Below are positions 44,901 to 54,781 of a stretch of DNA of 64,000 bases, piece after piece. Under the pieces are notes generated by a model. That model saw only the letters and a list, made by a program, of their open reading frames with translations. It was not told where the DNA came from and ran no database searches. The position numbers were made by a program, and so were the translations under genes. The DNA lies in contig CBDCVQ010000009.1 of the NCBI GenBank assembly GCA_965223165.1, positions 310,001-374,000 of the forward strand. Direction: 5' to 3'. Origin of the DNA: JABDMH01 sp965223165 (GTDB taxonomy: Bacteria; Bacteroidota; Bacteroidia; Chitinophagales; Saprospiraceae). Numbering within the stretch: the first letter of the stretch is position 1; each line of letters opens with the position of its first letter.

Positions 44901-47066
44901 ATTGAGTGGAACGATCGGCCTTTTGATTTTGGCAATCACTATGAGGCTTATGGCGAAAGTGGGCCATTTGAAGACGGATCAAATGCCTTAACTAATGACA
45001 GTTTCAAGTTTCAACCAAGTGTCCTATCAAACGGAGACTGGTACAAAGCGAATAGTAGAAGTCTGTTCGTACCCAGAGATCCTTTCAATGATTGTGAACC
45101 AGTAGACCCAATATACAATCATAATGGTTACAGGTTCTCATTTGCTGATTTCGGTTTTAGCCCCGTGTCCGAATCAATACCTGAAGCACCGCTGCAGCCG
45201 CTCAGTAGTGGGACAAGAAGAGGGTTTGCAAGATTTGAACTGCAAAATGTGAGCTTTCAGCATGATCGCTACGCCTTTGTTCTAGCACAACAGATGTTCA
45301 AGCTAGCCCAAGTTGCAGACCTGATCAAACTTGGGGAGACCGTCGAATCAATTAACCGCGGTTGTACTCTCGCTACAGAAACAAAGGACAAAATTGCAGA
45401 ACTAAGAACACTGCTGGATACCGCGGGAGTTGGCGGCTCAATCAGTGACGAAATGTTGGCCAAATTCACTGATGAAACCTCCCCCGTGTTTATCCCGTGG
45501 CTCCCCGCTCAGATAGAAAGGGGATTGACATGGTTGGCTGATGAAGTGCAAGCAAGAATTTGTCAACTGCTCTTGGAAATACAGCAGATTACTGGTGGGG
45601 GAACTCCCAAGCTACCCAAAGAGCCCTACACACCCCAAATCAAAACACTATCACTAGACTACACCGCTACCGCAGATATCCATGACGTCCGCCTCATCCA
45701 CCTCTACCCTTTCAAAAACACCCACAGGGCCGAGGACATAACGGCCAAACCCAGTCTATTCCCCAGGCATGTGGATGAGGGCAGCCTCTATCTGGGCCTG
45801 GAGCAGGTCAAGCCCGGCCACAATCTGAATATTCTCTTCCAACTGGCGGAGTCTACCGCCAATGCAGAAGCGGAAAGGGCGAACATCCAATGGCATTATC
45901 TGCAAAACAATGATTGGGAGCCGCTCCACCATGGATTCCACATCTTAGAGGATGGTACCAAGGGACTTACGAGATCAGGCATCATACAAATCAAATCACC
46001 CCTGGACTTCTCCGCATCCAGTCACACTATAATGCCGGCTGGAAAATACTGGCTAAAGGCCTCCGCTTTTCGCCATACAGAGGCCGTATGTGAGACCATC
46101 CAGGTGCACACGCAGGCGGCACTAGCCCAATATCAGCCGCAGGCCTTGAACGATCGAGCCCAGATGAGAGTGGAGGCGGAAGGCATCAATAAACTCCTTC
46201 ACACCAACTCCAAGATAAAATCCGTCAGCCAACCCTATCCCAGCTTCGAAGGACGCTTGGCAGAAAAGGATCAGTTCCTCCATCGCCGCATATCCGAACA
46301 GCTTCGGCACAAAACCCGAGGTATCACCTTTTTTGATTACGAACGCCTGATCCTCGATCGCTATCCTGCGATATGGCGAGCCAAATCCATCGCCCACACG
46401 CTGGCCACAGATGCCGGCGCCTATTTTCGAGATCTGGAAATGGCGCCGGGTTTTGTCCTGATCGCGGTGATCCCAGACATCCAACGCCTGACCGTGTCGG
46501 ACGCCACCGAGCCCCGTTGTCCGGTGAGCTTACTCGATGAAGTCCATGATTTTCTCAAAAAAAGAATTTCGCCCTTCATCCGCTTGAAAATCGAAAATCC
46601 ACGCTACGAGAGGGTGCATATCCGACTTCAAGTGAAAATGCACACCGGCCAGGAGACTCCTTTCTTCCAAAACAAACTGGAAACCGACATTCGAGACTAT
46701 CTCGCTCCCTGGCGGCTGGGGAACATCGCCGAAATGAAGTTTGGAAGACCCCTGTACAAGACGCAGTTGGTACAGTTTATCGAGAGTCGTGACTACGTGG
46801 ACTATATCAGTTGCCTGGAGTGGCAGCATGCGGATGATAAAAGCGAACGCTGCGAATCCGAGCCACTGGATTGTAAGACCGAAGCCATTTACCCGAGAAC
46901 CGCCCGCTCCATCCTGATTGGAGGAAAGATCGTCGTACTCGATCCCCTAGTCAGAAAGTATGTGGAATCTGACTCCATAGATCCGAGCTGTCCAAAAAGG
47001 AAAGCCGTCTCTTGCCATCAGGATGCCAGACGGCAACCCGTAGACCCAACTATACCGGTATTATGA
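41964..47066 (+). CDS. J-like baseplate wedge protein (Pvc11-like) with large insertion
   Basis: 1700 residues, longer than typical Pvc11. N-terminal LLHFIYAFAGRINYYDTELG and C-terminal RGITFFDYERLILDRYPAIW, VLIAVIPDIQRLTVSD and FGRPLYKTQLVQFIESRDYV are gpJ/gp6-type baseplate blocks. Residues about 480-800 are an added helical region of short polar helices (TQIEQHILNQIEPH, VSEVIKNRRSGELEDIKELR), and about 860-1150 a beta-rich domain including SCTSQRCCPEED. DNA of 43.4-45.6 kb is visibly more AT-rich than both flanks. The protein should connect wedges around the spike; the insertion may reach outside the baseplate. Both ends overlap neighbours (ATGA). Confidence 0.88.
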   Translation: MKSLVDIPHPRLLAPGTAQTERSRPALDTHNVKVDERSLSDLLHFIYAFAGRINYYDTELGVGHWQPIFDRNILFALAKWHHLDVPLLRSHFEQLLTRSSAQVSIEGVSQIFHFIEKELILPLHERQTMLHKLPLERAKELDRNIRSIAQPAVVRFAGLANGSQSWYGTGKFDLSQLQQDAAWNIDLSELYHLDLSFRNIPGNRSRRLASIRQSLKEIAMPLLELLEVVCSQAETLLLEIQHQPEGRRNAPHIGLLLAFLKLFHHLQGDINHLTKRHLEYFYTEVLSIKPRSASPDQAFVIFALQKHIKDHFLQKGTQLLDGKDRAKQNVLFGLEQGIVVDEAQITDVRSLHLHHVEGSPVPPTVVEDHKPTKEGLPAKNADDKSEFVQGLYIAPEARTRDGLEEALDTDQSWHTLGNRYSKAFPVQVPPTIQPTEYPHARVGFVLESPVLFLNEGTRKIKLTLRCSFKPLDCIATSFQELNTLEILDHLNTLFVKLTPQKIDEAASSGLPTKTKEWLETTMGIQDTPYLPITQIEQHILNQIEPHTINAGDPLTVSQVVTATIKEIRDVSPKISNSVLEQIRENVLSDIQADIVQVGNSITLVLRNSLKPGVKDEAIKEIRQVIVSHGSTWSIDQVKKAKVDRLTETMSDVVESAIDAAVAISYHNAIQLTRSEINILEISQIIDTTITRFILSKIETINKSVSEVIKNRRSGELEDIKELRRLKKLKIVDLSIQQIHDLHVGDIISIVVHKIIDLVKVRILRNANPAFSVQKIKNLVTNRYTSYLISIFKPERPLSLHFSTDEGWYQPMQWTTPDFRNITSEADEDVTLSVAVELTPNEPAITFPNPEALQEEFPAKMPMAKIEINSDLSIVRKSRAFNPSCTSQRCCPEEDNFDISLYHYLRHFQVENAGICVEVCGIRDLIVQNDESLQDVNSLIYPFGARPKIVSTGANTFLGPSFYVGSKEAFYKRWDSVRVNIEWNDRPFDFGNHYEAYGESGPFEDGSNALTNDSFKFQPSVLSNGDWYKANSRSLFVPRDPFNDCEPVDPIYNHNGYRFSFADFGFSPVSESIPEAPLQPLSSGTRRGFARFELQNVSFQHDRYAFVLAQQMFKLAQVADLIKLGETVESINRGCTLATETKDKIAELRTLLDTAGVGGSISDEMLAKFTDETSPVFIPWLPAQIERGLTWLADEVQARICQLLLEIQQITGGGTPKLPKEPYTPQIKTLSLDYTATADIHDVRLIHLYPFKNTHRAEDITAKPSLFPRHVDEGSLYLGLEQVKPGHNLNILFQLAESTANAEAERANIQWHYLQNNDWEPLHHGFHILEDGTKGLTRSGIIQIKSPLDFSASSHTIMPAGKYWLKASAFRHTEAVCETIQVHTQAALAQYQPQALNDRAQMRVEAEGINKLLHTNSKIKSVSQPYPSFEGRLAEKDQFLHRRISEQLRHKTRGITFFDYERLILDRYPAIWRAKSIAHTLATDAGAYFRDLEMAPGFVLIAVIPDIQRLTVSDATEPRCPVSLLDEVHDFLKKRISPFIRLKIENPRYERVHIRLQVKMHTGQETPFFQNKLETDIRDYLAPWRLGNIAEMKFGRPLYKTQLVQFIESRDYVDYISCLEWQHADDKSERCESEPLDCKTEAIYPRTARSILIGGKIVVLDPLVRKYVESDSIDPSCPKRKAVSCHQDARRQPVDPTIPVL

Positions 47067-50000
47067 ATGACGTAGTGCCTATGACCATTCGGGGAGATGA
47101 ATTTCCGGAACACCTGAGTTTTGAGGTGCTCCGCAGGGAGGCCATTGCTCATCTAGGTGAACTCTCCGGTCACATCTGGACAGATCACAATGTGCACGAT
47201 CCGGGCATTACCATCATGGAATTGCTGATTTTCTCCCTGATGGATCTCGGCTATCGTAGCCAACTGCCTATCCAGGATCTCATCGCCCCGGACCCTGACA
47301 TAAAAACCGAACAAGACAATTTTTTCTCGCCCGCACAAATACTCAGCAACAATCCTACGACCATACTGGACTTTCGTAAGATGCTGATCGATCTGCCTCA
47401 TGTACGTAACGCTTGGCTGGAGAAGGCCTCTGCCGAGATACCACTTTATCCAAACAGCGGGGATGGTTCACACGGCCGAGATGACGAAAGCCAGCCGGTG
47501 GGGTTAAATGGACTCTATAAAGTACTCATCCAGTTAGAGCCAGGATTTGCCCTGGACACAGAAGATGGTGAATGGCTACTGGATAGGATCAAAGATCGCC
47601 TGCAGGCACATCGGAACCTTGGCGAGGACTATACCGAGATTTGCTTTCTCTGTGAATGCAAAATCACCTTCTGCATCGATGTGGCGATCAACGAGGAAGC
47701 TAATCCAAGTGAAGTATATGTGCAGATCACTACCGCGTTGCAGGACTATCTGTCCCCTCCCATTCCTTTCTACACCCTCCAGGAGCTACTGGATCAAGGA
47801 CTGCCGATCGAAGAAGTCTTCGAAGGGCGACCCTATGGCCTGGAAAGCCATGGCTTCATAAAATCAACCGACCTGGGGAAGGCCCGACGGGTTGAAGAAA
47901 TTCATATATCAGACCTGTACAAGATCGTCAGCGACATAGCGGATGTGCTGCATATCAACACGTTGAAAGTGAGCCCGTGTCATGAGATAGAAACACAGGC
48001 CTGCGATCCATGGATTATCCGTCTACCGCGAGATCATGTGCCGGTCTTTTGTGCCGACTCCAGTACCGTGCAACTGAAGAAAAATCACATCGTCGTATCG
48101 ACCGATGCAGCCAAAATCGATCGGTTTAGAAGTCAAGCGGCAAAAGTCTATCGCAAGGCAGGCCTTCAGCCCCGAGAGGCTTTGGATAAGGAGCCACCGG
48201 CAGGCAGGTATCGGGCCGATCTGGGAGCTTACTACTCGATCCAAAACGATCTGCCTCGAGTGTATGGAGTCCGGGAGGGAGGTTTGCCGGCAAACGCCAC
48301 GACACTGCGAAGGGCTCAGGCAAAGCAACTGCGTGGTTTCTTGCTATTCTTTGATCGCCTCTTCATCGGATATCTCCATCAGCTGTCTCAGGTGGGAAAA
48401 ATGTTTTCTCTGGATCCGGTCATGAGACGATCAGTGCTGCGAGCCGACCACTATATAGATTACGCAGCCTCGGACATCCCGGGCGTAGACCAATTGATCA
48501 AATTCTACCGGTCATCGGAAGACCTTCCTCCGAGTCAGACGGCAAAAACGCTCGCATACCCGGTCGAGCTGAGACTATGGCAACCGGTGAAGGAAGCTTT
48601 GGAGACAGATCCGAAAGTCGAGTTTCATTTGCCCTCCTTTGATTTTCAATCCATTGAAAGTCGATCCATTATGATCCAGCAATTTCGCCGTGAATTTTCC
48701 CAACGCGAATATGACATCGCTGTGTGTGGCTACCCCTGTCACAACGTCTTTGCCGTCACGACCCAGTATAGTCAGGTAGCTCTGATCAGCAGGCAGCTCT
48801 ATGACTCAAAAGAGGAAGCTCATCTGGCTGCAGATCGGCTCGTCCTGCTCGGCACCCTGACGGAGAGCTATCAAATCATCAAAGCCCCAAATTATACTTT
48901 CGAGGTAGTCGATGATCCGAGCTTGTACGCAAAGTTAGCGCAAGAGCTAGTCGCATCGCCAGCTGATCTGGCTGATCGACAGGGCCGGTTCCTTGATCAT
49001 TTATTGGCTCGCTTCAATGAAGAATTTGCGGACTACAGCTTGATTCTATATGACCAACGACGGTCTGCCTCGACGGACTTCTTCGAAAGAAAAGCAGCAT
49101 TTCTATCCCAATATGACCGTCTAAGTCGTAACCGGGGTAAAGCCTTCGATTATTCAAAACCTTATTGGCAGCAGGATAATATGTCAGGCTTTAAGGCCCA
49201 GGTCATGGCGCGTTTGGGAAAACAACAAATGGTAAACGAACGTGCCTGCAATTTTGAGGTCGATGATCTGGGACCGGAATATCAAATTGTCCTTAGAGAT
49301 CCCGATAACGTCTTGGCCTTGGTCAGCACCCGTCGTTTTAAGTCACCCGAAGATGGCCATAGTGCCTTGCTCGCATTCATTGATAGCTACAATGAGGAGC
49401 AAAACATCAAGCGGCACGATGACCCGGCGAATGGGCATTTCTCCTACGAACTGGTGACCCCACAGCTTACACTCATCTCCGCCCGATCTTTTTCCACCGC
49501 CAAAGATCGGGATGCCGATGTGCTGGTCCGACAGGCCATTTTCCAAACGAAATCATATGATCACAATATTTTCATCACAGGGTACCAGCATTACCTGGAA
49601 CTAGGGGACCATGCCGGAGACATTGTTAGACGTAGCAAGCGGTCTTATGCCTCCGAGCATCTTGCCAAGGGTAAGTTGCGATCCTTCATTCATCGCCTAA
49701 ACCGGGAAGACAAGGTCGCGCGACCCGATGCCAAACTCTCCCTCGTCCCCGATCCCCGGGATGCGCATCAATTTATGGATCGTGCAGGTTTGGAGCCATA
49801 CTTTGTCTATGAAGACTTTCGCTACCGCTGGGTGGTTTCGGATGTTGGAAATCTCGTGCAATTGAAAAGTCACGAGTCCTATGTGTCGGGCCAGGAGGCC
49901 GGACAAGCGTTGGCGGAGATACTGCAACACTTTTCTTCCTACAAGCTGGAGCTAAATACGGAAAATGATCAAGCTTACATTCTTTTAAGCAATGATACCG

Positions 50001-53000
50001 GCGAAATTGCCAGCACCAATATTCTGTCCCCTGACCAGGCCGCAGAAAAGCTGGATGTACTTACCCAAATATTTGATGACAATCACGACTACCAAGGCAT
50101 ACTGCAGCAAAAAAACCGGGCCTACGCCTGGCACGTATTGGATGAAAAGGACAACGTCATCCTGTCCGGATCAAGGTTAAGTACAAACAAACGCAAAGCT
50201 GAAAGAGACTGGCGACAGACCAAGGCGGACAAGAAGTCGACCCTGGAAATCATCTCAACAGGTGGTGGTCGCAGTCACATTGTGCATTATGATCGAGCCG
50301 GCTCTATCCTGGCCCAATCTCCCGAGATCCCAAGCGAACGTGCCGAGGATATCCGCAAACTGATCCAAGAGCGACTGCCGGTCAAGCAACACATCCAATT
50401 TCATTTTCTCTCCGAGGCATACGGATATCGAATTTTGGATTCGGAGGAGCCGCAAGTAGTACTCCTGGAGAGTTACGATGCCTTTCGGACCCCGGGCGAG
50501 GCATTGGATGCCCTGAGCAGGACATTGGATCAAATGAAAAAAACGGTGGACTACTACCCTACCGGAGACGAGGCCAATCTAAACTATAGCTTTAGTGTCC
50601 AGGACAAGCAGGGCCGTTTTGTCATGACCCACCCCAGCACCCATGCGACCGTTGCAGAACGGGACCTGGTGATGCAGCGCACGCAGGAGGAGATTGAGGA
50701 ATTAAGACTCCCCTTGCTGCTACGAAAAGAATCACCCTTTTGGCTCAAGGATGGCCCTAATCGATGGCTGCGCTCTACCCACTCCTTTGAGACGAGAATC
50801 GAGGCGCTTGACGGTATGTGTCTGCTCATGCTTCGGCTGCGGGATGACGCCTCTCGGCGCATGTCAAAAGAGGGAAAGCGTTATGTACTGTCCATTTATG
50901 ATCAAGACCAATGCCTGGCATACTCTCCCCCGGGGGATGAGGATTACCTGCGGACATCCGTCGAAGACCAGTTAAAGTCCTTGGCAGACGCGCACTTTTA
51001 TCAGGCGACCGTCACAGCCGTACCCCATAGCTGGGCGTATCGCATGTATTGGAAAAACGCCGCCGGAATGGTGGAAGAATTTATTAGCAGCGAGGACGAA
51101 TTTGCCTCGGAGCTCCAAGCGGAAAAAGGGTACCAAATACTCTTGGATAATATCCATCGGGTACGACCAAAACATGATGTGACCAAAAATACATTGCACT
51201 TCCATTATGGACGATCTAGAAAGCCTTTCGGACAATATCCCCACGAGGTCCAAGAGCCAGCCGCCAGCGATCTCCTGACTGATGTCCAGAATTACCTGGA
51301 CGGTCGCATTAATTTTCGGAAACTCTACGATCAACAGGATCTGCGATCTTGGGTAGATCGCACCCCGGAGAGCAAACAGGGCAACTATATCTACCGCCTG
51401 GTCAAAAACCATGACCCGATTGCATTTGCTCCCTGCGACTGTATTACAAAGAAAGATATCATCGAGGGCGAAGACACTGGCCAGACGCAAAATCCAGAGG
51501 CCAGGCTGCAACCGTACCGCGAGAAATGGATGGGCAGTTATTTCTATTGTGATTTCTGCCTGGCCGGAGATGTGGTTATTAAAATTGGCATCAGATACCA
51601 CTTTGTCTTTAGGGAGATAGGGACAAATAAAGTCTACTTGGTCAGTGCACAGTCCTATGTGAGCCGGGAAGAAGCTGAGCGTGCTTTTTTTACTGAGTTT
51701 TTTAACCTGTTAGACCTCGCATCAGATCCCGACGAATATGGCACCCGCATCCATCTGGGAGAAATTCATCAGAACGGCAATGGGCACTGTCAGGATTCAC
51801 TCGATCCCGTCGCCTATGTACCCAGGGAATATCTGCAGGGTTTTGATCGATTTGCCTGGGCTCGATGCTTCTGCTCCTACCCCATCCGGAGATGTCAGGT
51901 GGCAGAGCAGAAGGACCCGACCGAATCCAACTGCCGAGATAAAAAAGTCAAATACCAATATTATTTCCACCTACTAAAACCCGAGCCCGGGCAAAACGAT
52001 GATTGCAAGGTTGCCTGGAAAAGCACGGGCTGCTTTGACACGGCCGAGGAGGCGCGGGCAGCCTTTCACCGCTTTCAGTACGCGCTCAAAAATGCGGAGA
52101 ACTATTATTTATACTTCGACGAGAATGGTCGGTTAAATCGTCTCGTGCATAAATGTTGTGCCCAAGACCATTCCGATACGCAAGCATGCTGCACCTACCC
52201 TGCGATCCGCGAAGTTCTGGTAAACAGTCGTTGCCGGTATCGCAGCGCCGATCAGGCATGGGGCCGAAGTGATGCACTGGCAGTATTTGATACCAGGCAT
52301 CCCACGCTGGCATTGGCCCATCAAGAACTCTTGCATTTTCAATCGTGCCGGGACGATGTGGGAGGAGACCTGCAACCTTCGGTTCGGAAATCCGAGAGAG
52401 ATGGCCATTACACCCTGACATTTTATCACGGCAACAGAATGCTAATGTCTGGGACGAAGGAATACACCAGTCGAGAGGAGGCGGACTCCGACATGAGAGA
52501 AATCCTAAGCCTCTTTCCGGACCAAAACAATTATCACATTCTGCGAGACCGAGACTGTTGGTATCGCCTCGGGATTGGCAGGAAGAAGTGTCCGCCACCC
52601 GTATGCGAGCGCACGGCAAAAGAGGCCTTTCTCCAACCCAAGGGACTACAAGAACTATTTGCCACCGCTGGCGCCGATACAGCATACTATAGGTATGCCA
52701 GGCCGGAAGACGGCCATTACACCTTTCATGTGGTTGGGCAGGATTTTCACCTGGCTCGCCACCCCTTCTCGTACGACACCTTGGAAGAGAGAAACAGCAA
52801 GATGCTCGAGCTCTATCAAACCTGTCCCCACGATCAATATACCCCTTGGCAGATTGATGCCATCGAAGAGGAAGACCGGTTTGTCGGAGTCATCCAAAAC
52901 GCCTCGGGTCAAGAATTGGTGAGATCGCTGGCAAGCTTCGAGGTAAGAGCAGATGCGGTGCATGAGGTATTCAATGTAGTTGACTATTTGCGAGATAAGC

Positions 53001-54781
53001 ATTTCTACGTGCCAGCCTCGGATGGTAGCCTTGCGTTATCGAAGCTGAGAAATGATCATGCCAACAGCCCCGAAAAGCTCCTGGCAAAGATCGTCCTGCC
53101 GGGCCAGACGATAGAGGACTGGGCTGAACAAGCACTCCTATATCCCCTGGTCAAAAGAGAAGAGGGCATTGGATTTCAGCACTACTGTCCGGATTTTGAG
53201 GTCATCGATGAGGACGATGAATTCAAATACGATCCCTGCATCCAGCCCAAGCCTCCCTCCTACCGACATGGTGCGGTCGTCTGGACCAGTGAGCAAACAT
53301 ATGGCTCCGCTGCAGAAGCCCTCTGCCACTACCTGCATTTCTTGCAATTGCTAGAGGATAGAGCCAATTACCGACCCACCCAGGACTCGTGTGGTACGCT
53401 GGGTATCGAATTGGTGGATCCACGCGCCATTATCGCCAGTCACCCACAGGCCTATCACCTTAGAGCGGAGGTAGAGCAAGCGATCATAAGGACGCAGGAT
53501 TGCTTATATACGGAGGGACTGCATGTGGTCGAGCATATTTTGCTGCGGCCGAGAAAAAAGCAGCAAGAAAACGAGAAAATTTGCTACCTGCCTTCCGCAC
53601 CCTCTCCAGATTGCCGACTGCCTTACGAGTCTGACGAGGACGCGACAACGGCAACGCAGCGACCAGCATTACCAACCTGCCCGCCGCAGGCATCGGATGA
53701 CTCCCCTAAGGACTCGCCGGACTGCGAGGAGCTCCGAACTGCCTCATACTACACGCCGGGCCATGACCCTTATTCCTTTTTGGCCACTCTGGTGCTGCCC
53801 GCGTACGCTCCCCAGTTTCGATCACTGACCGCCCGGGAGTGGTTTCAAAACCTTTTGTACGAATCAGCGCCATTGCATCTTGGGCTCAATATCCTTTGGC
53901 TCGACCCCAAAGACATGTGTCTATTTGAGGCAGGTTACAATCAGTGGCTCCTGGAGCAACGGTGTGCCAATCATTGCTCGGATACCTTTAGCCTCTGTGA
54001 TTTCATCCGCTGCTTCACCAGCCTGCACAACTGCCCGGCCCTGCCTGAAGCTACCGAGGAAGAAAGTTGTACACAGACTATCGGGCAAACGGTAGCCATT
54101 AGTCCATTTGGCTGGCAATCAATGTTTCATCAAAGGCCCGCCTCGCTGCACAGCCCTCAAAATCTCTATCGCATTATGCGGGTGCAGGGAGGTCAGATGG
54201 TCCCCCGGTCGCCGGCCGAGATCAAAGAGATCTCTGCAGATGATTGGCCCCCGTACCGCCCCCTCTGCCCGGAAGTCATTGTCGATGACCCGAAAAAGGA
54301 CGTAGACAAGCCTCTGCAACCCACCGAAGCGGAACCTGAGAACGAACGTGAGATCAGAAAGATCTTGCATCAGCGCAGAACGAATCATCTGGCCGCACTC
54401 GACCGGGTGGAGAATAAAAATGTGCTCCGCAGTCTGATCTATCGAAGGATCAAACATTTTGTGGAGCAAGGCCAAAGCCTGGAGGATTATGTCACCCTGA
54501 TGCAAGCCATCGAGCAGCAAAACGCCAAGCTGAAGCAGCCGCTTAGTAAATATGCTGACTTGATCTCCCTTGCCACCCACCATCTGTTAGATCGAGCTTT
54601 AGTGCAAGTGGTGGCCGCAGATCATATTCAGGCGAGTGTCCATACCTATTGGAGTGTCTTGAAGAAGGAAGGCATTGACTTCAGCGCGATCGTAGGGAGG
54701 TGGCAGACTACAAATATTACTGCGCCGGAATTGAGAGAAAAAGCTGAACAACTCCAACGTGCACTCAAGTCCCTGCTATGA
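47063..54781 (+). CDS. Giant baseplate-associated protein with YegP-like repeats
   Basis: Start at ATG 47063, overlapping the J-like stop; about 2572 residues, no signal peptide. The first 500 residues carry the conserved eCIS segment HIWTDHNVHDPGITIMELLI and RRAQAKQLRGFLLFFDRLFI, as in Pvc12-type baseplate proteins. From about residue 540 to 2030 roughly fifteen modules share one pattern: a strand, a turn with DxxG, a strand, then S/L-x-x-Y/F-x-S-x-x-E-A and a helix (e.g. VFREIGTNKVYLVSAQSYVS then REEAERAF; TLTFYHGNRMLMSGTKEYTS then REEADSDM). This resembles the YegP/DUF1508 unit. The C-terminus is again conserved baseplate-like (CLYTEGLHVVEHILLRPR). It could build the external cage seen around some eCIS baseplates. 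Confidence 0.8.
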   Translation: MNDVVPMTIRGDEFPEHLSFEVLRREAIAHLGELSGHIWTDHNVHDPGITIMELLIFSLMDLGYRSQLPIQDLIAPDPDIKTEQDNFFSPAQILSNNPTTILDFRKMLIDLPHVRNAWLEKASAEIPLYPNSGDGSHGRDDESQPVGLNGLYKVLIQLEPGFALDTEDGEWLLDRIKDRLQAHRNLGEDYTEICFLCECKITFCIDVAINEEANPSEVYVQITTALQDYLSPPIPFYTLQELLDQGLPIEEVFEGRPYGLESHGFIKSTDLGKARRVEEIHISDLYKIVSDIADVLHINTLKVSPCHEIETQACDPWIIRLPRDHVPVFCADSSTVQLKKNHIVVSTDAAKIDRFRSQAAKVYRKAGLQPREALDKEPPAGRYRADLGAYYSIQNDLPRVYGVREGGLPANATTLRRAQAKQLRGFLLFFDRLFIGYLHQLSQVGKMFSLDPVMRRSVLRADHYIDYAASDIPGVDQLIKFYRSSEDLPPSQTAKTLAYPVELRLWQPVKEALETDPKVEFHLPSFDFQSIESRSIMIQQFRREFSQREYDIAVCGYPCHNVFAVTTQYSQVALISRQLYDSKEEAHLAADRLVLLGTLTESYQIIKAPNYTFEVVDDPSLYAKLAQELVASPADLADRQGRFLDHLLARFNEEFADYSLILYDQRRSASTDFFERKAAFLSQYDRLSRNRGKAFDYSKPYWQQDNMSGFKAQVMARLGKQQMVNERACNFEVDDLGPEYQIVLRDPDNVLALVSTRRFKSPEDGHSALLAFIDSYNEEQNIKRHDDPANGHFSYELVTPQLTLISARSFSTAKDRDADVLVRQAIFQTKSYDHNIFITGYQHYLELGDHAGDIVRRSKRSYASEHLAKGKLRSFIHRLNREDKVARPDAKLSLVPDPRDAHQFMDRAGLEPYFVYEDFRYRWVVSDVGNLVQLKSHESYVSGQEAGQALAEILQHFSSYKLELNTENDQAYILLSNDTGEIASTNILSPDQAAEKLDVLTQIFDDNHDYQGILQQKNRAYAWHVLDEKDNVILSGSRLSTNKRKAERDWRQTKADKKSTLEIISTGGGRSHIVHYDRAGSILAQSPEIPSERAEDIRKLIQERLPVKQHIQFHFLSEAYGYRILDSEEPQVVLLESYDAFRTPGEALDALSRTLDQMKKTVDYYPTGDEANLNYSFSVQDKQGRFVMTHPSTHATVAERDLVMQRTQEEIEELRLPLLLRKESPFWLKDGPNRWLRSTHSFETRIEALDGMCLLMLRLRDDASRRMSKEGKRYVLSIYDQDQCLAYSPPGDEDYLRTSVEDQLKSLADAHFYQATVTAVPHSWAYRMYWKNAAGMVEEFISSEDEFASELQAEKGYQILLDNIHRVRPKHDVTKNTLHFHYGRSRKPFGQYPHEVQEPAASDLLTDVQNYLDGRINFRKLYDQQDLRSWVDRTPESKQGNYIYRLVKNHDPIAFAPCDCITKKDIIEGEDTGQTQNPEARLQPYREKWMGSYFYCDFCLAGDVVIKIGIRYHFVFREIGTNKVYLVSAQSYVSREEAERAFFTEFFNLLDLASDPDEYGTRIHLGEIHQNGNGHCQDSLDPVAYVPREYLQGFDRFAWARCFCSYPIRRCQVAEQKDPTESNCRDKKVKYQYYFHLLKPEPGQNDDCKVAWKSTGCFDTAEEARAAFHRFQYALKNAENYYLYFDENGRLNRLVHKCCAQDHSDTQACCTYPAIREVLVNSRCRYRSADQAWGRSDALAVFDTRHPTLALAHQELLHFQSCRDDVGGDLQPSVRKSERDGHYTLTFYHGNRMLMSGTKEYTSREEADSDMREILSLFPDQNNYHILRDRDCWYRLGIGRKKCPPPVCERTAKEAFLQPKGLQELFATAGADTAYYRYARPEDGHYTFHVVGQDFHLARHPFSYDTLEERNSKMLELYQTCPHDQYTPWQIDAIEEEDRFVGVIQNASGQELVRSLASFEVRADAVHEVFNVVDYLRDKHFYVPASDGSLALSKLRNDHANSPEKLLAKIVLPGQTIEDWAEQALLYPLVKREEGIGFQHYCPDFEVIDEDDEFKYDPCIQPKPPSYRHGAVVWTSEQTYGSAAEALCHYLHFLQLLEDRANYRPTQDSCGTLGIELVDPRAIIASHPQAYHLRAEVEQAIIRTQDCLYTEGLHVVEHILLRPRKKQQENEKICYLPSAPSPDCRLPYESDEDATTATQRPALPTCPPQASDDSPKDSPDCEELRTASYYTPGHDPYSFLATLVLPAYAPQFRSLTAREWFQNLLYESAPLHLGLNILWLDPKDMCLFEAGYNQWLLEQRCANHCSDTFSLCDFIRCFTSLHNCPALPEATEEESCTQTIGQTVAISPFGWQSMFHQRPASLHSPQNLYRIMRVQGGQMVPRSPAEIKEISADDWPPYRPLCPEVIVDDPKKDVDKPLQPTEAEPENEREIRKILHQRRTNHLAALDRVENKNVLRSLIYRRIKHFVEQGQSLEDYVTLMQAIEQQNAKLKQPLSKYADLISLATHHLLDRALVQVVAADHIQASVHTYWSVLKKEGIDFSAIVGRWQTTNITAPELREKAEQLQRALKSLL

